Shown here: one piece after another, positions 21,361 to 33,157 of the stretch
Layout: every line of letters starts with the position of its first letter
Position numbering within the stretch: position 1 is the first letter of the stretch
Origin: Drosophila persimilis
Lineage: Eukaryota; Arthropoda; Insecta; Diptera; Drosophilidae
Assembly: GCF_003286085.1 (NCBI RefSeq)
Contig: NW_020825321.1
Coordinates: 3,489,641 to 3,553,640 of the forward strand
Direction: 5' to 3'
DNA: 64,000 bases
Notes under the pieces: generated by a model
The model's database searches: none
Told to the model about the DNA's origin: nothing
What the model saw: only the letters and a program-made list of their open reading frames with translations
Translations under genes and position numbers: made by a program

Positions 21361-22347
21361 TTCTTTTATTAATGGTAATGGGGTTAAATTGTTAATAGGG
21401 TCCTCCTCGGTTTCTTCCGAGGCGGCTTGATGAAAATTTACATCCATCTTCGTTTGGCCACTCTCGCTCTCCCTCCCTCTTTTAGTAGGTTGGTTGGGTC
21501 CACTCCCACTAGCTTGGTTTTGAGATATTTGCTGATTGAATGGATTCTGAGCCCTACCTTGATTCAAGGAATTTTTGAACTCATTGTATAATCCAGGATT
21601 TTGGGAATTTTGATTTTGATTTGTTCGATTAGTCTGACCTGTTCCAGATGAACTCTGAGTTTGATTGTGATAGTTAGTAGTATTATAATTTGGATAATAG
21701 TTTCCAACATTTTTTCGATTTGATTGAGACGATTTCGATTGATCTTTATTTGTACCTGAATCTGTTGTACTAGCTTCGTACAATCCTTCTTCTTGTGCTG
21801 CCTTCTTAAGATTAGACAATGTGGTAATATCTTTTCTTGCTAAGGTCATGAACATTCTGTCAGGAAGTTTTCGAGTAATGACATCTTTAATTGTGTTGTT
21901 CAAAGCGTTTTTATAAATTACATTATTTTCTGGTATGTTTTCTAAGTTTAGCTTATTGTTTATTAATAATGCTTTTATCTCTAATTCTTCTATAAACTTA
22001 CGAAGACTGCCGTTGAATCTGGTGGTGTATAGTTGTCGTAAGAGTTCTTCATATGGTGTGTGATTTTTGAACTCGTTGATCAGCGCCGTCTTCAGTTCGA
22101 GCCACGTGTTGGGTTGTATCATTTGCGATATGCGTTGTGCCTCTCCTGACAGTTGGATCTCGGTCGCTCCAAATAGGATCCTTTGTTGGCGAAGATCTTC
22201 AGTTGGATATAATCCGCATACATATTCGATTCGTTTGATAAATGAGCTTAGCTGTCCAGATGAACCGTCATAGGCAGGTATTTGTCGGATCGACAGCAGT
22301 GCCTGGTTCAAGTGGATTTCGCTCAATGATAGTGGTGGTAACGCCAT
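21355..22347 (-). CDS. Element F Gag
   Basis: A 330-residue ORF from ATG 22347 (MALPPLSLSEIHLNQALLSI). The capsid-like helical part spans about residues 15-190 (IPAYDGSSGQLSSFIKRIEY, LARKDITTLSNLKKA). It is followed by an Asn/Gln/Ser-rich tail with no CCHC knuckle, as usual for the 17.6/gypsy group. No internal stop. It ends next to the shifted protease frame, consistent with frameshifted gag-pol expression. Confidence 0.85.
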   Translation of the reverse strand: MALPPLSLSEIHLNQALLSIRQIPAYDGSSGQLSSFIKRIEYVCGLYPTEDLRQQRILFGATEIQLSGEAQRISQMIQPNTWLELKTALINEFKNHTPYEELLRQLYTTRFNGSLRKFIEELEIKALLINNKLNLENIPENNVIYKNALNNTIKDVITRKLPDRMFMTLARKDITTLSNLKKAAQEEGLYEASTTDSGTNKDQSKSSQSNRKNVGNYYPNYNTTNYHNQTQSSSGTGQTNRTNQNQNSQNPGLYNEFKNSLNQGRAQNPFNQQISQNQASGSGPNQPTKRGRESESGQTKMDVNFHQAASEETEEDPINNLTPLPLIKEY

Positions 22348-22640
22348 GTTGTTGGTGTTGATTGGGTTTTGTTTTGTTGTAGTTTTTAACTTTATTTTGG
22401 TTCACTTGTAAGTTTTTTTGATTTTGTATTAAGTGTTTCACTGTCCTTGGTGATTCACTATCTCCGTTTACTTCAGTTCACTTAAATTAGTTTTGCAAAT
22501 CGTATGTGCTTGCAGCACATATGTAGGTTCTTTGGCGGATTTCACAATTTTATTAACAATTCCGGGATAACGTGATCACAGTAATTATAAATTACACAAG
22601 CTGACCATTACCGAAATATAGGTGTTAATTTTAAACGAAA

Positions 22641-22657
22641 TCCCACCGACTGCGCCA
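22641..22657 (-). promoter_or_regulatory. Primer-binding site of element F (tRNA-Ser)
   Basis: The minus strand reads TGGCGCAGTCGGTGGGA, the serine-tRNA primer site typical of 17.6/297/Tom-type elements, directly after the LTR. Confidence 0.85.
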
Positions 22658-23251
22658 GTTAAATATCCGCAACTCGATTTTAAGTTTTTTAACAAAGACT
22701 TTTATTTTACAACTTAAATATCTTTATGTCACAAGATTTAAATGAATTCCCCGACTTGACTTTCGGTCTGCTTGTCTCAAACGGAACTGATCTCTCTGCT
22801 GCTGGCTAGTTTCCATGAGCCCTTCTCTTGGAACTCCCGACTCTGGCTTCGGGCGTTGCTTTCCTCGGCTGCATCTTCGTGTCGGTGGCGTACGTGCCTG
22901 GATCGATATTTGGGGATGCGTCGGCTTTGATGAAAGGCATCCACTGCTGGCGATCGGTGTTGCATTACATGACGGAGCTAGGAATGTGATACTCCTTGGT
23001 TTTATGTCTAGCTTTGATTGGTCCTCATGAGTGGCGTGATTCTAAAGAATCGATTTCTCGAGAGTGGCGTGATTCTAATGTTGATGAAACAATGTGGTCC
23101 ATTGTTTATATTATGGGGGGCCCTAGCTTGGAGTATGGGAAGAAACAGTTATTGATTCTTGAGTGGGGTCCTGTTATTTGTGTGGATGGGGTGGATGAAT
23201 TGTACATAAACATAATGTGTATGGGATGTGGGGAATTATGGATATGTCACT
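22657..23251 (-). repeat. 5' LTR of element F
   Basis: Reads AGTGACATATCC from 23251 on the minus strand and ends ATTTAACT at 22657, the AGT...ACT ends of the gypsy/17.6 group, about 595 bp. The next bases to the right, ATAT (23252-23255), would be the target duplication; its partner is lost with the 3' LTR. Confidence 0.65.
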
Positions 23252-23357
23252 ATATACTTTATGGGGTCGGAAACGATTCCTTCTGGACGTTACACACATC
23301 CACTTTTACCACAAATCTAATATACCCCAATACTTATTTTGAGTATCGGGTATAAAA
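23252..23357 (-). repeat. DINE-1/INE-1-like fragment split by element F
   Basis: The minus strand starts TATACCCGATACTC at about 23357 and includes GTAACGTCCAGAAGG and TCGTTTCCGACCCCATAAAG. These resemble the start of the abundant Drosophila DINE-1/INE-1 Helitron-like repeat. It is cut by the element F LTR at the TATAT motif. Family recognised from memory. Confidence 0.5.
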
Positions 23358-24310
23358 ATTGAGTGAGCTTTATAATATACCAACAACACTACATTTCTTT
23401 GCCTTCCAAAATTCCGCGAGCGTGGCAAAAGCTTCGTTCTTTTTATGCTAGAGCTGTTTGTCGGTCATTGACCTCACATTTTTAAAGTAGTCACAGCTGA
23501 TTGGCCTTCTGCCTTTACAATACGCTTGGTAAAACGAATAGTATGTCCAACTACTCCCTGAAGCCGATATCCTGGGACATGTGTACCTATATTGCGCTAT
23601 AGTATTATCTTTCTATTTAAGGAAAAATCATTACTTTATATCGCACTATAAAATATCGTATATGCACTTATAGCTATTTACACTTATCGTATTTATTTAT
23701 CTAAATATTCCCTAGTAATAATAGCTATATCTCTTGTGACGCTTCTCGTTCCTCCTTCTGTCCATTTAGCCTTGTCTTGGAGTTCTCGGTTAGTGTTTCT
23801 TTTTTCTCGTAACATGAGGGTATCTGAATATAGTTTCTAATAAAATGATTGTTAAGATGAATATGTGCTAGACGTTACCGTATTTGCGGGGAACCATGTC
23901 GCTCGTGAGCGAAATAGGATGACGAATACCGGACACTCCAGGGATCCTGATATTATTATTGGCTCTTTCAGGATCATGGTAGGGTGGGCGTGGCACGACT
24001 CCGTGCCAGCAAAACAGAGATGTCCGACGCTGTGGTAGATCCCTACTCCTTCTCTGTACTATCTTTGCCCAACTATACTTTCCGTTCCCCTAACGATCCT
24101 TTCCTTGTCTGTCCCCCTCCCATTCCAAAAAAGAGTACGCGAATTTTAATAAAATAATGCCAGCAGGAGCCAAGCAACCTAACTGCAGGGTTACCCCAAA
24201 GAACCCATCCCCATTTCCGACCAGAGACCAGCCGTGGAAGCGAGCACATACTCCTTCTCAGTTAGCCGACCACCAGCTTCATCGTGCGAAGATTCTCTTC
24301 GTTACTCGTT
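23358..24310. other. Unassigned AT-rich sequence
   Basis: No coding sequence, LTR pair or tandem repeat that I can support. Short inverted repeats (for example around 23940-23975, with ATCCTGA and TCAGGAT) may be remains of other elements. The last 150 bases lead into the satellite without a clear boundary. Confidence 0.5.
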
Positions 24311-25051
24311 ACACGCTCCAGGAAATGTGGCAGAACCGCACATCTTGGGCACCAGCAACAATATGGCACTATAGCCCCAAAAAAAGTTGAACCCCGCAAC
24401 TATATGGCACCTGCACTTATATAGATCCTTTCCCTATCTAGCTCTTGCATGTTAATTGAACCACCGCACCTATATAGCACCCACGCTCCAGGAAATGTGG
24501 CAGAACCTCACATCTTGGGCGTAAGCACCAATATGGCAATATAGCCCCAAAAAAAGTGGATACCCCGCTCCTATATGGCAGCTGCACCTATATAGAACCC
24601 TTCCCTATCTAGCACATGCATGTATATTGAACCACCGCAACTATATGGAACCCACGCTCCAGGAAATGTGGCAGGATCGCACATTTTGGGCACAAGCACC
24701 AATTCGGCAATATAGCCCCAAAAAAAGTTGAGCCCCGCAACTAAATGGCACCTGCATTTATACAGAGCCCTTCCCTATCCAGCACTTGCACGTATATTGA
24801 ACCACCGCACCTATATAGTACCCACGCTCCAGGAAATGTGGCAGGATCGCACATTTTAGGCACAAGCACCAATTCGGCAATATAGCCCCAAAAAAAGTTG
24901 AGCCCCTCAACTATATGGCACCTGCATTTATACAGAACCCTTCCCTATCCAGCACTTGCACGTATATTGAACCACCGCACCTATATAGTACCCACGCTCC
25001 AGGAAATGTGGCAGGATCGCACATCTTGGGCACTAGCACCAATATGGCACT
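24311..25051. repeat. 170-bp satellite, block 1
   Basis: The word CTCCAGGAAATGTGG recurs at 24316, 24486, 24657, 24827 and 24997, a 170-171 bp period. Units are about 90% alike and differ at a diagnostic site after the CCCCAAAAAAA run. The block is interrupted mid-unit by element G at GCACT (25047-25051) and resumes at 48383. Confidence 0.95.
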
Positions 25052-25514
25052 TGTTGAGAAATGAGCCTCGTAGTTTTTAATTCAATGTTCATGTATATTG
25101 CGATTGACCTATTTACACGCTCATGATTGTAGTACACCGCCTAAGTAACTATTTTTACGCGCATAGCTGTGTTGTTGTTTTTGCTCGTGTCCAGAACATA
25201 GCTGTAATGTTCTCACACGCATGGCCAGACCCGCAGCTGCACACGCACACAGCGATGCGTTCCGTTGTTTGCATTGAGACCGTCGCGTCGAGACGTATCG
25301 CGTGATCTTCCAATTCCCTTTTGCTCGACTTCTTTTCGCGGAGTTGAGTTAGTATAAACTTCTAGACGAAGCCGCCCGCACGCATACTTTGTACCGCCGC
25401 AGAAACGATCCGCCCGCTGTTCTTGTAATATAATTGTACTATAACCACCAATATTAAATAATCAATAAAAATAAATAAGCTCAAGATATAAACGATTATA
25501 CAGTCCACGAATTC
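25052..25514 (+). repeat. 5' LTR of element G
   Basis: Starts TGTTGAGAAATGAGCC right after the GCACT duplication and ends near CACGAATTCA before the primer site. It matches the two halves of the 3' LTR. Small differences at the inner end leave its boundary uncertain by a few bases. Confidence 0.85.
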
Positions 25515-25520
25515 AAATTT

Positions 25521-25538
25521 TGGTCCTTCGAGCCGGAT
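25521..25538 (+). promoter_or_regulatory. Primer-binding site of element G (tRNA-Tyr)
   Basis: TGGTCCTTCGAGCCGGAT is the 18-nt complement of the 3' end of Drosophila tRNA-Tyr, including CCA. Confidence 0.85.
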
Positions 25539-25596
25539 CTCCGCGTTTGAGTTTATTTATATACATATTGAGTGATACCGTTAACCTCTGTTTGCC

Positions 25597-27281
25597 ATGA
25601 AGGCCCTAGTGCATCGTCTAATTCAGCAACGTGGTGCCTGCAAATCCCAATTAACTCGCGTGGCTGCGGAGGCTCAAGAGTTTGTACAGTCATGTACTTC
25701 TGTGCAAACATTAGAGCACAAGTTGGACCGACTTGTTGCAACTTTCAACCGCTTTATGGAGCTGTCTTAAGAGCTGGTCCAATATAATGATGAAGATGAA
25801 TACGTGGATCCGGATTTGGACATCCCCGAATATGAGAAAAGGTTCTTTAGTGCGCATAGTATTTTCACTGAAGCCATACGTGACCGGAGCAGTCACGATA
25901 ATGAGCACGACAACTCAAATATACTGCTATCGAACACTGTGGAACGCTTGTTTGAGGGACAAACTCAACTTCTGGAGAGGATTCGGGACTCATCGGGAAC
26001 CACAGAGCTGCAGTTCGAGAAAATACGCATTCCGACGTTTTCGGGCAGATACGAGGATTGGTTTCAGTTTAGTGACTTGTTCTTAGGCTCAGTCGACAAG
26101 AAGAGTAGTCTGTGCCAAAAGTTTCATTACTTGAAATCCTATCTGGATGGTGAAGCGTTGTCTCTGATAAAACATATTCCCGTACCGGATGCCAATTACC
26201 AGGACGCATGGGAGAGGCTCGAAAATCGCTATAACAAGAAGTCACTGATTGCTCGTTCGTTCATTCAAAACTTTCTTTCGTTGCCAACCGCAAAGTGTTC
26301 AAACATCGCCGAGTTGCGTAAAATAGTCGACACCGCCGACGAAAGTATACGTGGTCTACATGCGCTGAGCTGCGACAGCCGCGATGTGTGGCTGATCCAT
26401 ATCTTGCTCTCAAAGCTAGACCCGGAATGCAAGGAAGCTTGGGCCACCTCCAGTGAATCGTGCAAGGAAAATGTGACCATAAATTACCTGTTCGGCTTTG
26501 TCTTCGTCCGTTGCGATGCACTTGAGTCTTGTCAAGATCCAAAGCTAATCCACGATACACACACGGTGGTGAATAAACGTCGTGCAATTTCTCATCATGT
26601 TGACGTGCCAAATACGTCTGCTCGTGATTGTGTATATTGTCACGAGCAACACAGTCTTTATGCGTGCACTCAATTCAAGGCTCTGGATGTTGTGGACCGC
26701 CGCAAGTTCGCAAGGGATGGTAATTTGTGCTTCAATTGTCTAAGCCGATCTCATCAAGTCAAGGAGTGTAATTCCACAAACACGTGCCGTCTGTGTAAGC
26801 TGAGGCACCACACTCTTGTTCATCCAGAGGACATACGCTCTGTCACGGCTTCGGCTGATGTCAATACATCCGCTGACTCACCCGTCCGCTCGTCCAATTT
26901 CCCTGCTGATGCTGATCCTGCCGTGGTCAGCCATCATACATTGGAGAGGAAATTTGTGGCCAAGAGTCAGGCCATATTGCCAACGATTTTGGCCACTATA
27001 GTCGACTCCTGGGGCAACGAGACCACCTGCAGGATACTGTTGGATACTGGTTCAACTATAACGATGGTCGCCGAATCATTTATTCAACGAATTGAATTGC
27101 CGCGCACCCATGCTCGTATACCAGTGGTTGGTCTAGGCGCAAATCCTGCTGGGGTTACTAGAGGTCGCGCCACGTTCGCGCTGCTCTCCCGCACAAGCTC
27201 GGCCTCAGTGGTGGTAACAGGTCTGATTATGAACACTTTAACCTCCTCGATTCCAGCCCAGAGGATCGAGTCTAACACACC
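25597..27281 (+). pseudogene. Element G Gag and start of protease, one stop, interrupted by H
   Basis: The frame starts at ATG 25597 (MKALVHRLIQQRGACK). An in-frame TAA at 25768-25770 follows 57 codons, and the same frame then stays open. It contains a DUF1759 Gag core (IRIPTFSGRYEDWFQFSDLF), Cys/His fingers (CVYCHEQHSLYAC, CFNCLSRSHQVKEC, CRLCKLRHHTLVH) and a DUF1758 retropepsin (ILLDTGSTITMV). Element H interrupts it after IPAQRIESNT; the rest of the protease lies at 32600. Confidence 0.88.
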
Positions 27282-27650
27282 TGTTACGGCAGAAACCGCA
27301 GAGGCAGCTCTAAATATCACTGCGCCTAACAGCTCTAAATATCACTGCGCCTAACAGCACAGACGTTAACAGCACAAACATTAACAGCGCCGAGCAAAGG
27401 GTTAATCAGGGTGAACGCAGCTATAGGCCAGGAAGAGGAAGAACAAAAAGAAAGGCAGCGGAAAAAGTTTACTGAAGCGGTACAAGTTTTTTAGCTCTAG
27501 CTCCCATAGTTTAACAACCCGCCCCGATATTGTAAATGAAACACCTGAATAAAACCAACTTGAAGAACAAACCACGGGAGGCCTATTGAACGCGGGAGGC
27601 TTATCAAACGTACGGCCCCAGATTTGGAGGCGTTGCCCGGCGCGGCAATA
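27282..27650 (+). repeat. 5' LTR of element H
   Basis: Starts TGTTACGGCAG after ACACC and ends GCGGCAATA. The end is fixed by the 30-bp match to 32570-32599. It contains a 26-bp tandem duplication near 27307-27358 (unit with CTCTAAATATCACTGCG). A 369-bp LTR. Confidence 0.75.
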
Positions 27651-27874
27651 TTCTAAAAAACTTTTCCTGCTCAACGGAGAGCAAGTCGAATAATCACGAC
27701 CGACAGAAAGAAGATCGGCGTGCGACGCAGTCAGCTGCGTCACGAGGGATTCGACTTTGCAGGTGAGATATCCTCATACAGTTGGACAGAAAGGCTAATC
27801 TCATACATTCGAGCGACACGAGGTTCGTGTATAACCACAAACCAGGACTGTACAAAAAAAGACACCGGAGTAAA

Positions 27875-29318
27875 ATGGACGGCGTCAAAGGTCAGCAGTC
27901 GGAATCTGGCGGTGAGACCCCGTGTGGATTAGGAGAACTATATGTGCCGGAAAAGATGCTTGGTGCGTGTTCTGAGACTGAGGGAGGTGCAAGGGAAACT
28001 CATCGCGTTAGGGATACATATATAGATGTGATCTCGGCGGTAACAACGGCCACACCTAACGTGTCCACCACAGCCCCGACGAGCCATCAAGCACCAGAGC
28101 ATACCAACCAAGGAGGAGGGGTGGATCAAGCCATTTCACCAAGAACGAGCCTTTTAGATAACTGGGAATCGTTCGCTCAGCAGAGAGCGGATGCATTAGG
28201 AAGGCCGACGTACGCCACGGCCTTCGAGGGAATGCGCTCCATCCCGACGCATTCCAGACTGCCTCAAGCAGGAGGCCTCATGAGCTCCATGGTAACCAAC
28301 GGAGGCTGGGACAGAGCAATTCCCAACTGAACGAGACAATGCCAGTCGGCGCTATGTGGCATCCAATGGCCGCACCGGCGCCGGGTACCAACCTGCATGG
28401 GCAAAACCCCTTCATTCGCGCCCCGACTGCACAGTATTACCCAAGTACGAGTCGAAATATTTCGGACCCGTACGCGTACGGGAGTAATCAAGCGGTCGCG
28501 CCAGCGGGGGCGGAGAGATGCTTGACAGCATCCCAGATCTACCATGCTTTTATGGAAACCCCTAGGAATGGCCCATGTTCATAGTAAACTTCGAGCAATC
28601 TACAGAACGCTGCGGACTCAGCGATCAAGACAATCTCATGAGGCTGCAAAAGTGCCTGAAAGGTGCCGCTTTGTAAGCAGTACGAGGAAAATTAATGATG
28701 CCCGCAACAGTTCGACTAGCCATCGAGACTCTTCGAATGCTATATGGCCGACCAGAGGCCATATATCACACCCTACAAACGAAGCTAAGAATGGAGCCGT
28801 CCGTGAAATCGAGCAGCATCGAAAGCCTAGTGCGCCTGGCGCTGTCGGTGCAAAACTATCGCGCTACTGTTGACGCAATAGGACTGTCCGACTATCTGAA
28901 CGACCCAATGTTACTTCGCGACCTTGTGGAGAAACTCCCATTCGACTTGAAACTGGATTGGGCCAGACAAAGCGCTGGACTTCCGAGGGTAAACATCGCT
29001 GTTTTCGACGATTGGCTATTCCGAGTCGCATCGTGCGCAAGCACCGTGATGCCAGTAGCACCCGAGAAAGAAGTTTGCACGAAGGAGAAGAACCCAAGAG
29101 TCCGGCTTATGGTGCACAATGATAGCAGCGCACAACCGCCCTGCCGTAGGTGCCATGGGGCCCACAAATTGGAGGACTGTAAGCAGTTCCTGGAGCTAGA
29201 AGGGCCAGGTAGATGGAACTTCGTCAGAGAAAATAAGCTAAGAATAGGCCGAAGGAAAGCACTACGGTACTGCACACGATGCAGAACGAAGCTGCGTTGT
29301 TTAGATATGTCCCCTTAA
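27875..29318 (+). pseudogene. Element H Gag, frameshifted
   Basis: Starts at ATG 27875 (MDGVKGQQSESGGE). The frame breaks at about 28330, 28584 and 28690. The last block (28695-29318) has Gag-like helices (LRMLYGRPEAIYHTLQTKL, LVEKLPFDLKLDWA) and a Cys/His finger (CRRCHGAHKLEDC) with a second CTRCRTKLRC. Ends overlapping the start of pol. Confidence 0.75.
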
Positions 29319-32300
29319 CATTGTATGGACCGAACGGCCAAATGCAAGTGTTCGCACTGATAGACGAAGGATCCGCCTGTACCCTAATCGAGACGGAGAT
29401 AACGGAAAAACTAGGTATCGATGGCCCCTCAGACGAGTTATGCCTACGCTGGACTGGAGACATCACGCAGAGAGAATCTCAATCCAAATGGACAAGCCTA
29501 GCGATCTCTCCAAGGGACAATGTGGCTCGCAGATTCCCGCTTCAAAACGTGAGAACAGTAAAAAACCTGGATCTGCCGAAGCAGACGCTGGACGACTCAA
29601 TCCTAAGATCCCATTCGCACCTGGAAAAGCTACCGATACTCAGCTACAAGGACGTGAGAGCGTCATTGATCATCGGATTGGACAACGTGAAACTTGGAGT
29701 GCCACTGACTGTCAAAGAACGCGAGAATTCCGAATTTATCGCCGCCAAGTCCAGGTTGGGGTGGTCTGTTTATGGCCGCAGAAAGGGCGACGGGCCAGCG
29801 AGTCCGCGGGTAATGCACGTATGCGAATGTAATAAACACCCACATCTGGACACTCTTGTAAAAGAGAGTTTCTCATTAGACGCGGTTGGCATAAACATGG
29901 CGAAGAGCACACTCAGGTCCAAAGAGGACCAAAGAGCAAAAACAATACTGGAAGATTCCACGAGGTTTAGCAGCGAAATGAAGAGATGGGAGACAGGACT
30001 TCTCTGGCGGTACGACAACGTGGAACTTCCTTCTTCCAGAGAGATGGCAATGCGACGACTTCGGTGCCTAGAATCTCGTATGACACGCGATAAGGTGCTA
30101 CGAGAGTTCGTAAAAGAACAGATTAAGAGGTACGAAGACATCGGCTACGTCCGAAAACTCAAAAAAGATGAAATGGTCGAAGGCAAACGCTCCTGGTATC
30201 TGCCCGTATTCGTGACTAAGAACCCGAACAAAGGCAAATTAAGACTCGTATGGGATGCAGCAGCCAAAGTGGAAGGCATCGCTCTTAATTCAATGCTACT
30301 AAAGGGCCCCGACCAATTGCCATCGCTGGTAGGAGTAATATCGCGCTTTCGAGAGAAGTCTATTGGCATCTGCGGAGATATTAGAGAAATGTTTCACCAG
30401 GTTAGGATACGTTCGGAGGATCAAAGCTCACAGCAGTTTCTCTGGAGATATGGTGACACCAGTCGAGAACCGGATAGGTACGTAATGAGCGTAATGACCT
30501 TTGGTGCTTCTTGTTCCCCAGCAGCAGCGACCTACGTGAGAGATAGGAACGCAGAAAGGTTCATCAAGGAACAAAGAGAGGAAGTAGAGGCCATACTTCG
30601 CAACACCTTTGTAGATGACTGGCTCCAAAGCTGTGACTCAGAAGACGAAATGGTCCGTCTAGCGCTGGCAGTGAGGAACATACACAAAGAAGGTGGCTTC
30701 GAGATGAGAGGATGGATATCTAACTCGAGCACCGTGATGAGAGCGCTCTCAGGAGATGGAGATCATCAAGAACGACCCATCGAGATGACGGACTCGACTA
30801 GACGAGAACGAGTGCTTGGTATGTGGTGGCATCCAAGGAATGATTACTTCACCTTCATCAATAAGTTTCGGAATGACATATACGACGAAACGAAAACTGT
30901 GACGAAGCGGTCAATTCTACGTACAGTCATGACCATCTTCGATCCCTTAGGACTATTGGGGTTCTATATTATACAGGCAAAGATAATACTGCAGGACGTG
31001 TGGAGGTCGGCCGTAGGCTGGGATGAACAGGTCGAAGAAAGCGAACGTCAACGTTGGATGATATGGGCACGGCAACTACAAAACATCGAAGAATTAAGGG
31101 TTCCACGATATCTCGGTCTAACGAAGGAAACATCTAATATCCAATTACACATCTTTACAGACGCCAGCATAAACGCCTTTGCAGCCGTCGCCTACATAAG
31201 GATCGAACAAAGAGGAGAAGTCAGGTGCACACTACTCGCATCCAAGACAAGCGTGGCACCATTGAAACTAATTTCGATTCCCAGGATGGAGCTTATGGCA
31301 GCGATCATCGGCCTACGACTAGCTAAACTCATAACACAGGAGCTCTCCGTCGAGGTCAAGCGACGTGTTTTTTGGACCGACTCCAAGAACGTGTTGTATT
31401 GGATATGTTCAGACGCCCGAAAGTACCATCAGTTCGTTGCGCTCCGAAATGGAGAGATCTTGGAAACCTCGGACATATCAGAATGGAAATGGGTTCCATC
31501 CGCTCTGAACGTAGCAGACGATGGAACGAAGTGGACCAAAGAATCGAGTTTCCAACCGGAAGCGAGATGGTTCTCCGGTCCGCCGTTCCTATTTGACGAG
31601 GAAGAATACTGGCCAACTACACAGCTCAACTCGAGTAATCTGGAACGGATACACGTACACGAATGGACAGATACGCCGAAACCGCCATCAAAGCTGAGTA
31701 GCATAATCCCAAATGTATGTCGCATTAGCAAATGGGAAAAGTTCACGGGAGCCCTGAAATGCGTGATGAGATTTCTGGACAAAATACGCAAAAGAGATTT
31801 CGCATCAGAGGAGGCAAATTTAGCCGCACGCTTTCGCAACATGGAAGATGTCAACATCGTTATATACCGGATGGTCCAAGAAGAGGCTTACTCTGAAGAA
31901 ACGGCTCTTCTACGACAAGGAAGAATCGTGAGTAAGAAAAGTTCGATCTACAAATTATCGCCGTACCTCGATGAAACAGGCGTACTGAGAATACGCGGCC
32001 GCATAGATAAATCGATCGGCATAACGAGGAACCTGAAACGGCCAGTAATTCTACCCGGAGGACATAACGTCACTAATCTTCTCATTGATTATTTCCATCG
32101 GAAGTTTCAGCATCAGCTTACTGAGATCGTCGTCAACGAGATGCGACAATTGTACCACATACCAGGACTGCGAGCAAGAGTTCGCGCCGTAGCGAAAACC
32201 TGCCAAAGATGTCGCAATAAAAGAGCGCTCCCAGAGGCGCCGGAGATGGGAAGCTTGCCACCAGAGAGGCTAGCAATCAACGAATTGCCATTCACAAACA

Positions 32301-32599
32301 CAGGTATCGACTACTTCGGACCACTGGAGGTAAACGTAGGAAGACGACGCGAGAAACGATGGGGAGTACTATTCACGTGCCTCACCGTGCGAGCAGTACA
32401 CATCGAGCTGGCAAACTCCCTGTCAACAGATGCCTTCATGCTAACATTGGAAATGTTCGTAGCCCGTCGAGGAGTCCCCAAGAGAATTGTGTCGGACAAC
32501 GGGACGAACTTCCGAGGAGCCAGCCGCTTACTACGAGAAGAAATTGAAAGAATTCTACCGAACGAACTGGATTTGGAGGCGTTGCCCGGCGCGGCAATA
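29279..32599 (+). pseudogene. Element H Pol, long ORF lacking the integrase end
   Basis: Open for about 1100 codons. It has a protease (ALIDEGSACTLIE), RT (KGKLRLVWDAAAKVEG, GICGDIREMFHQV, MTFGASCSPAAATYV) and the catalytic box TFVDDWLQS, where BEL/Pao elements usually have YVDD. RNase H (LHIFTDASINAFAAVAYIR, FWTDSKNVLYWI) is followed by the integrase finger (H-x-H with CQRCRNKRALP) and core residues TGIDYFGPL and SDNGTNFRGASR. The third acidic residue is lost in the deletion. The frame does not stop at the scar but runs through the G protease fragment and 16 codons of LINE I to 33208. Confidence 0.85.
32570..32599 (+). repeat. Remnant (30 bp) of element H 3' LTR
   Basis: Identical to 27621-27650 (GGAGGCGTTGCCCGGCGCGG core). 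It is joined directly to integrase codons, so a deletion removed everything from the integrase catalytic core to the last 30 bp of the LTR. Confidence 0.75.
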
Positions 32600-33157
32600 A
32601 CACCTGCATATAACAGCCTGTGGAAAAGTATTCGTGATCTACCCTTAGCGGACCCTACATTTGGTAAACCAGGCGAAATCGACGTGATTTTAGGAGCTGA
32701 TCAGCCTTGGAACCTTTACACTGGACAACGCAAAGAGTTTGGTTGGGTCATTACAGGCAGCTACCATCTCAGTAGTGATGCTCACAACAACGCACTAGCA
32801 CATCACGCGCACGAGGATCTGGACACTTTGGTTCGATCGTTCATGGACATGGAACGAGTTCAACCAAGTGACGCTACCATTGATGCTAGTGATCCCGCTG
32901 AGCAACACTTCGTTCATACGCACGCCCGCAGAAACGATGGCGTGTACATCGTCCAATACCCGTTCAAGGAATCTGCCCCTCCGATGTGGTCTACACTGCC
33001 ACAAGCACTACGCCGCTTTACTTCTCTCGAGTATGTCGACTTTATGAACCATTATATACAACGAGGACACATGGAGGTGATTCCTTCTACTACCATAGAA
33101 AACGATCCCGCCAATCACAATTACTTAGCACACCACGCAGTATTTAAACCAGATAGC
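32600..33157 (+). pseudogene. Element G protease end and RT start
   Basis: Continuation after element H: DLPLADPTFGKPGEIDVIL is the conserved end of BEL/Pao DUF1758. It is followed by the linker with TSLEYVDFMNHYIQRGHMEV and HHAVFKPDS at the RT N-terminus, where LINE I interrupts. Frame relative to the upstream half is off by one base, so a small indel is present besides the insertion. Confidence 0.85.

Larger units (their letters stand above)
18412..23251 (-). mobile_element. Element F: 17.6/297-like gypsy retrotransposon, 3' end deleted
   Basis: Minus-strand element with 5' LTR (22657-23251), tRNA-Ser primer site, gag, protease, RT, RNase H and most of integrase. The left end stops inside the integrase at 18412; the integrase C-terminus, any env and the 3' LTR are gone. 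The LTR starts AGTGACATAT, as in 17.6/297. It inserted at an ATAT site in a DINE-1-like repeat. Confidence 0.8.
27282..32599 (+). mobile_element. Element H: second BEL/Pao element, nested in G
   Basis: Inserted in the protease of G with target duplication ACACC (27277-27281 and 32600-32604). It has a complete 5' LTR, gag in several frames and a long pol ORF. The 3' side has lost integrase C-terminus and nearly the entire 3' LTR; only its last 30 bp remain. It belongs to a different BEL/Pao family from G, judging by unrelated Gag and LTR. Confidence 0.85.

Noticed and set aside
24311-25051. CRISPR-like regular repeats
   Set aside because: The 170-bp units are repeated throughout with no unique spacers; this is satellite DNA in a eukaryotic genome.
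27902-28545. Minus-strand ORFs over the H gag
   Set aside because: No similarity to known proteins; the plus strand carries the BEL/Pao gag.
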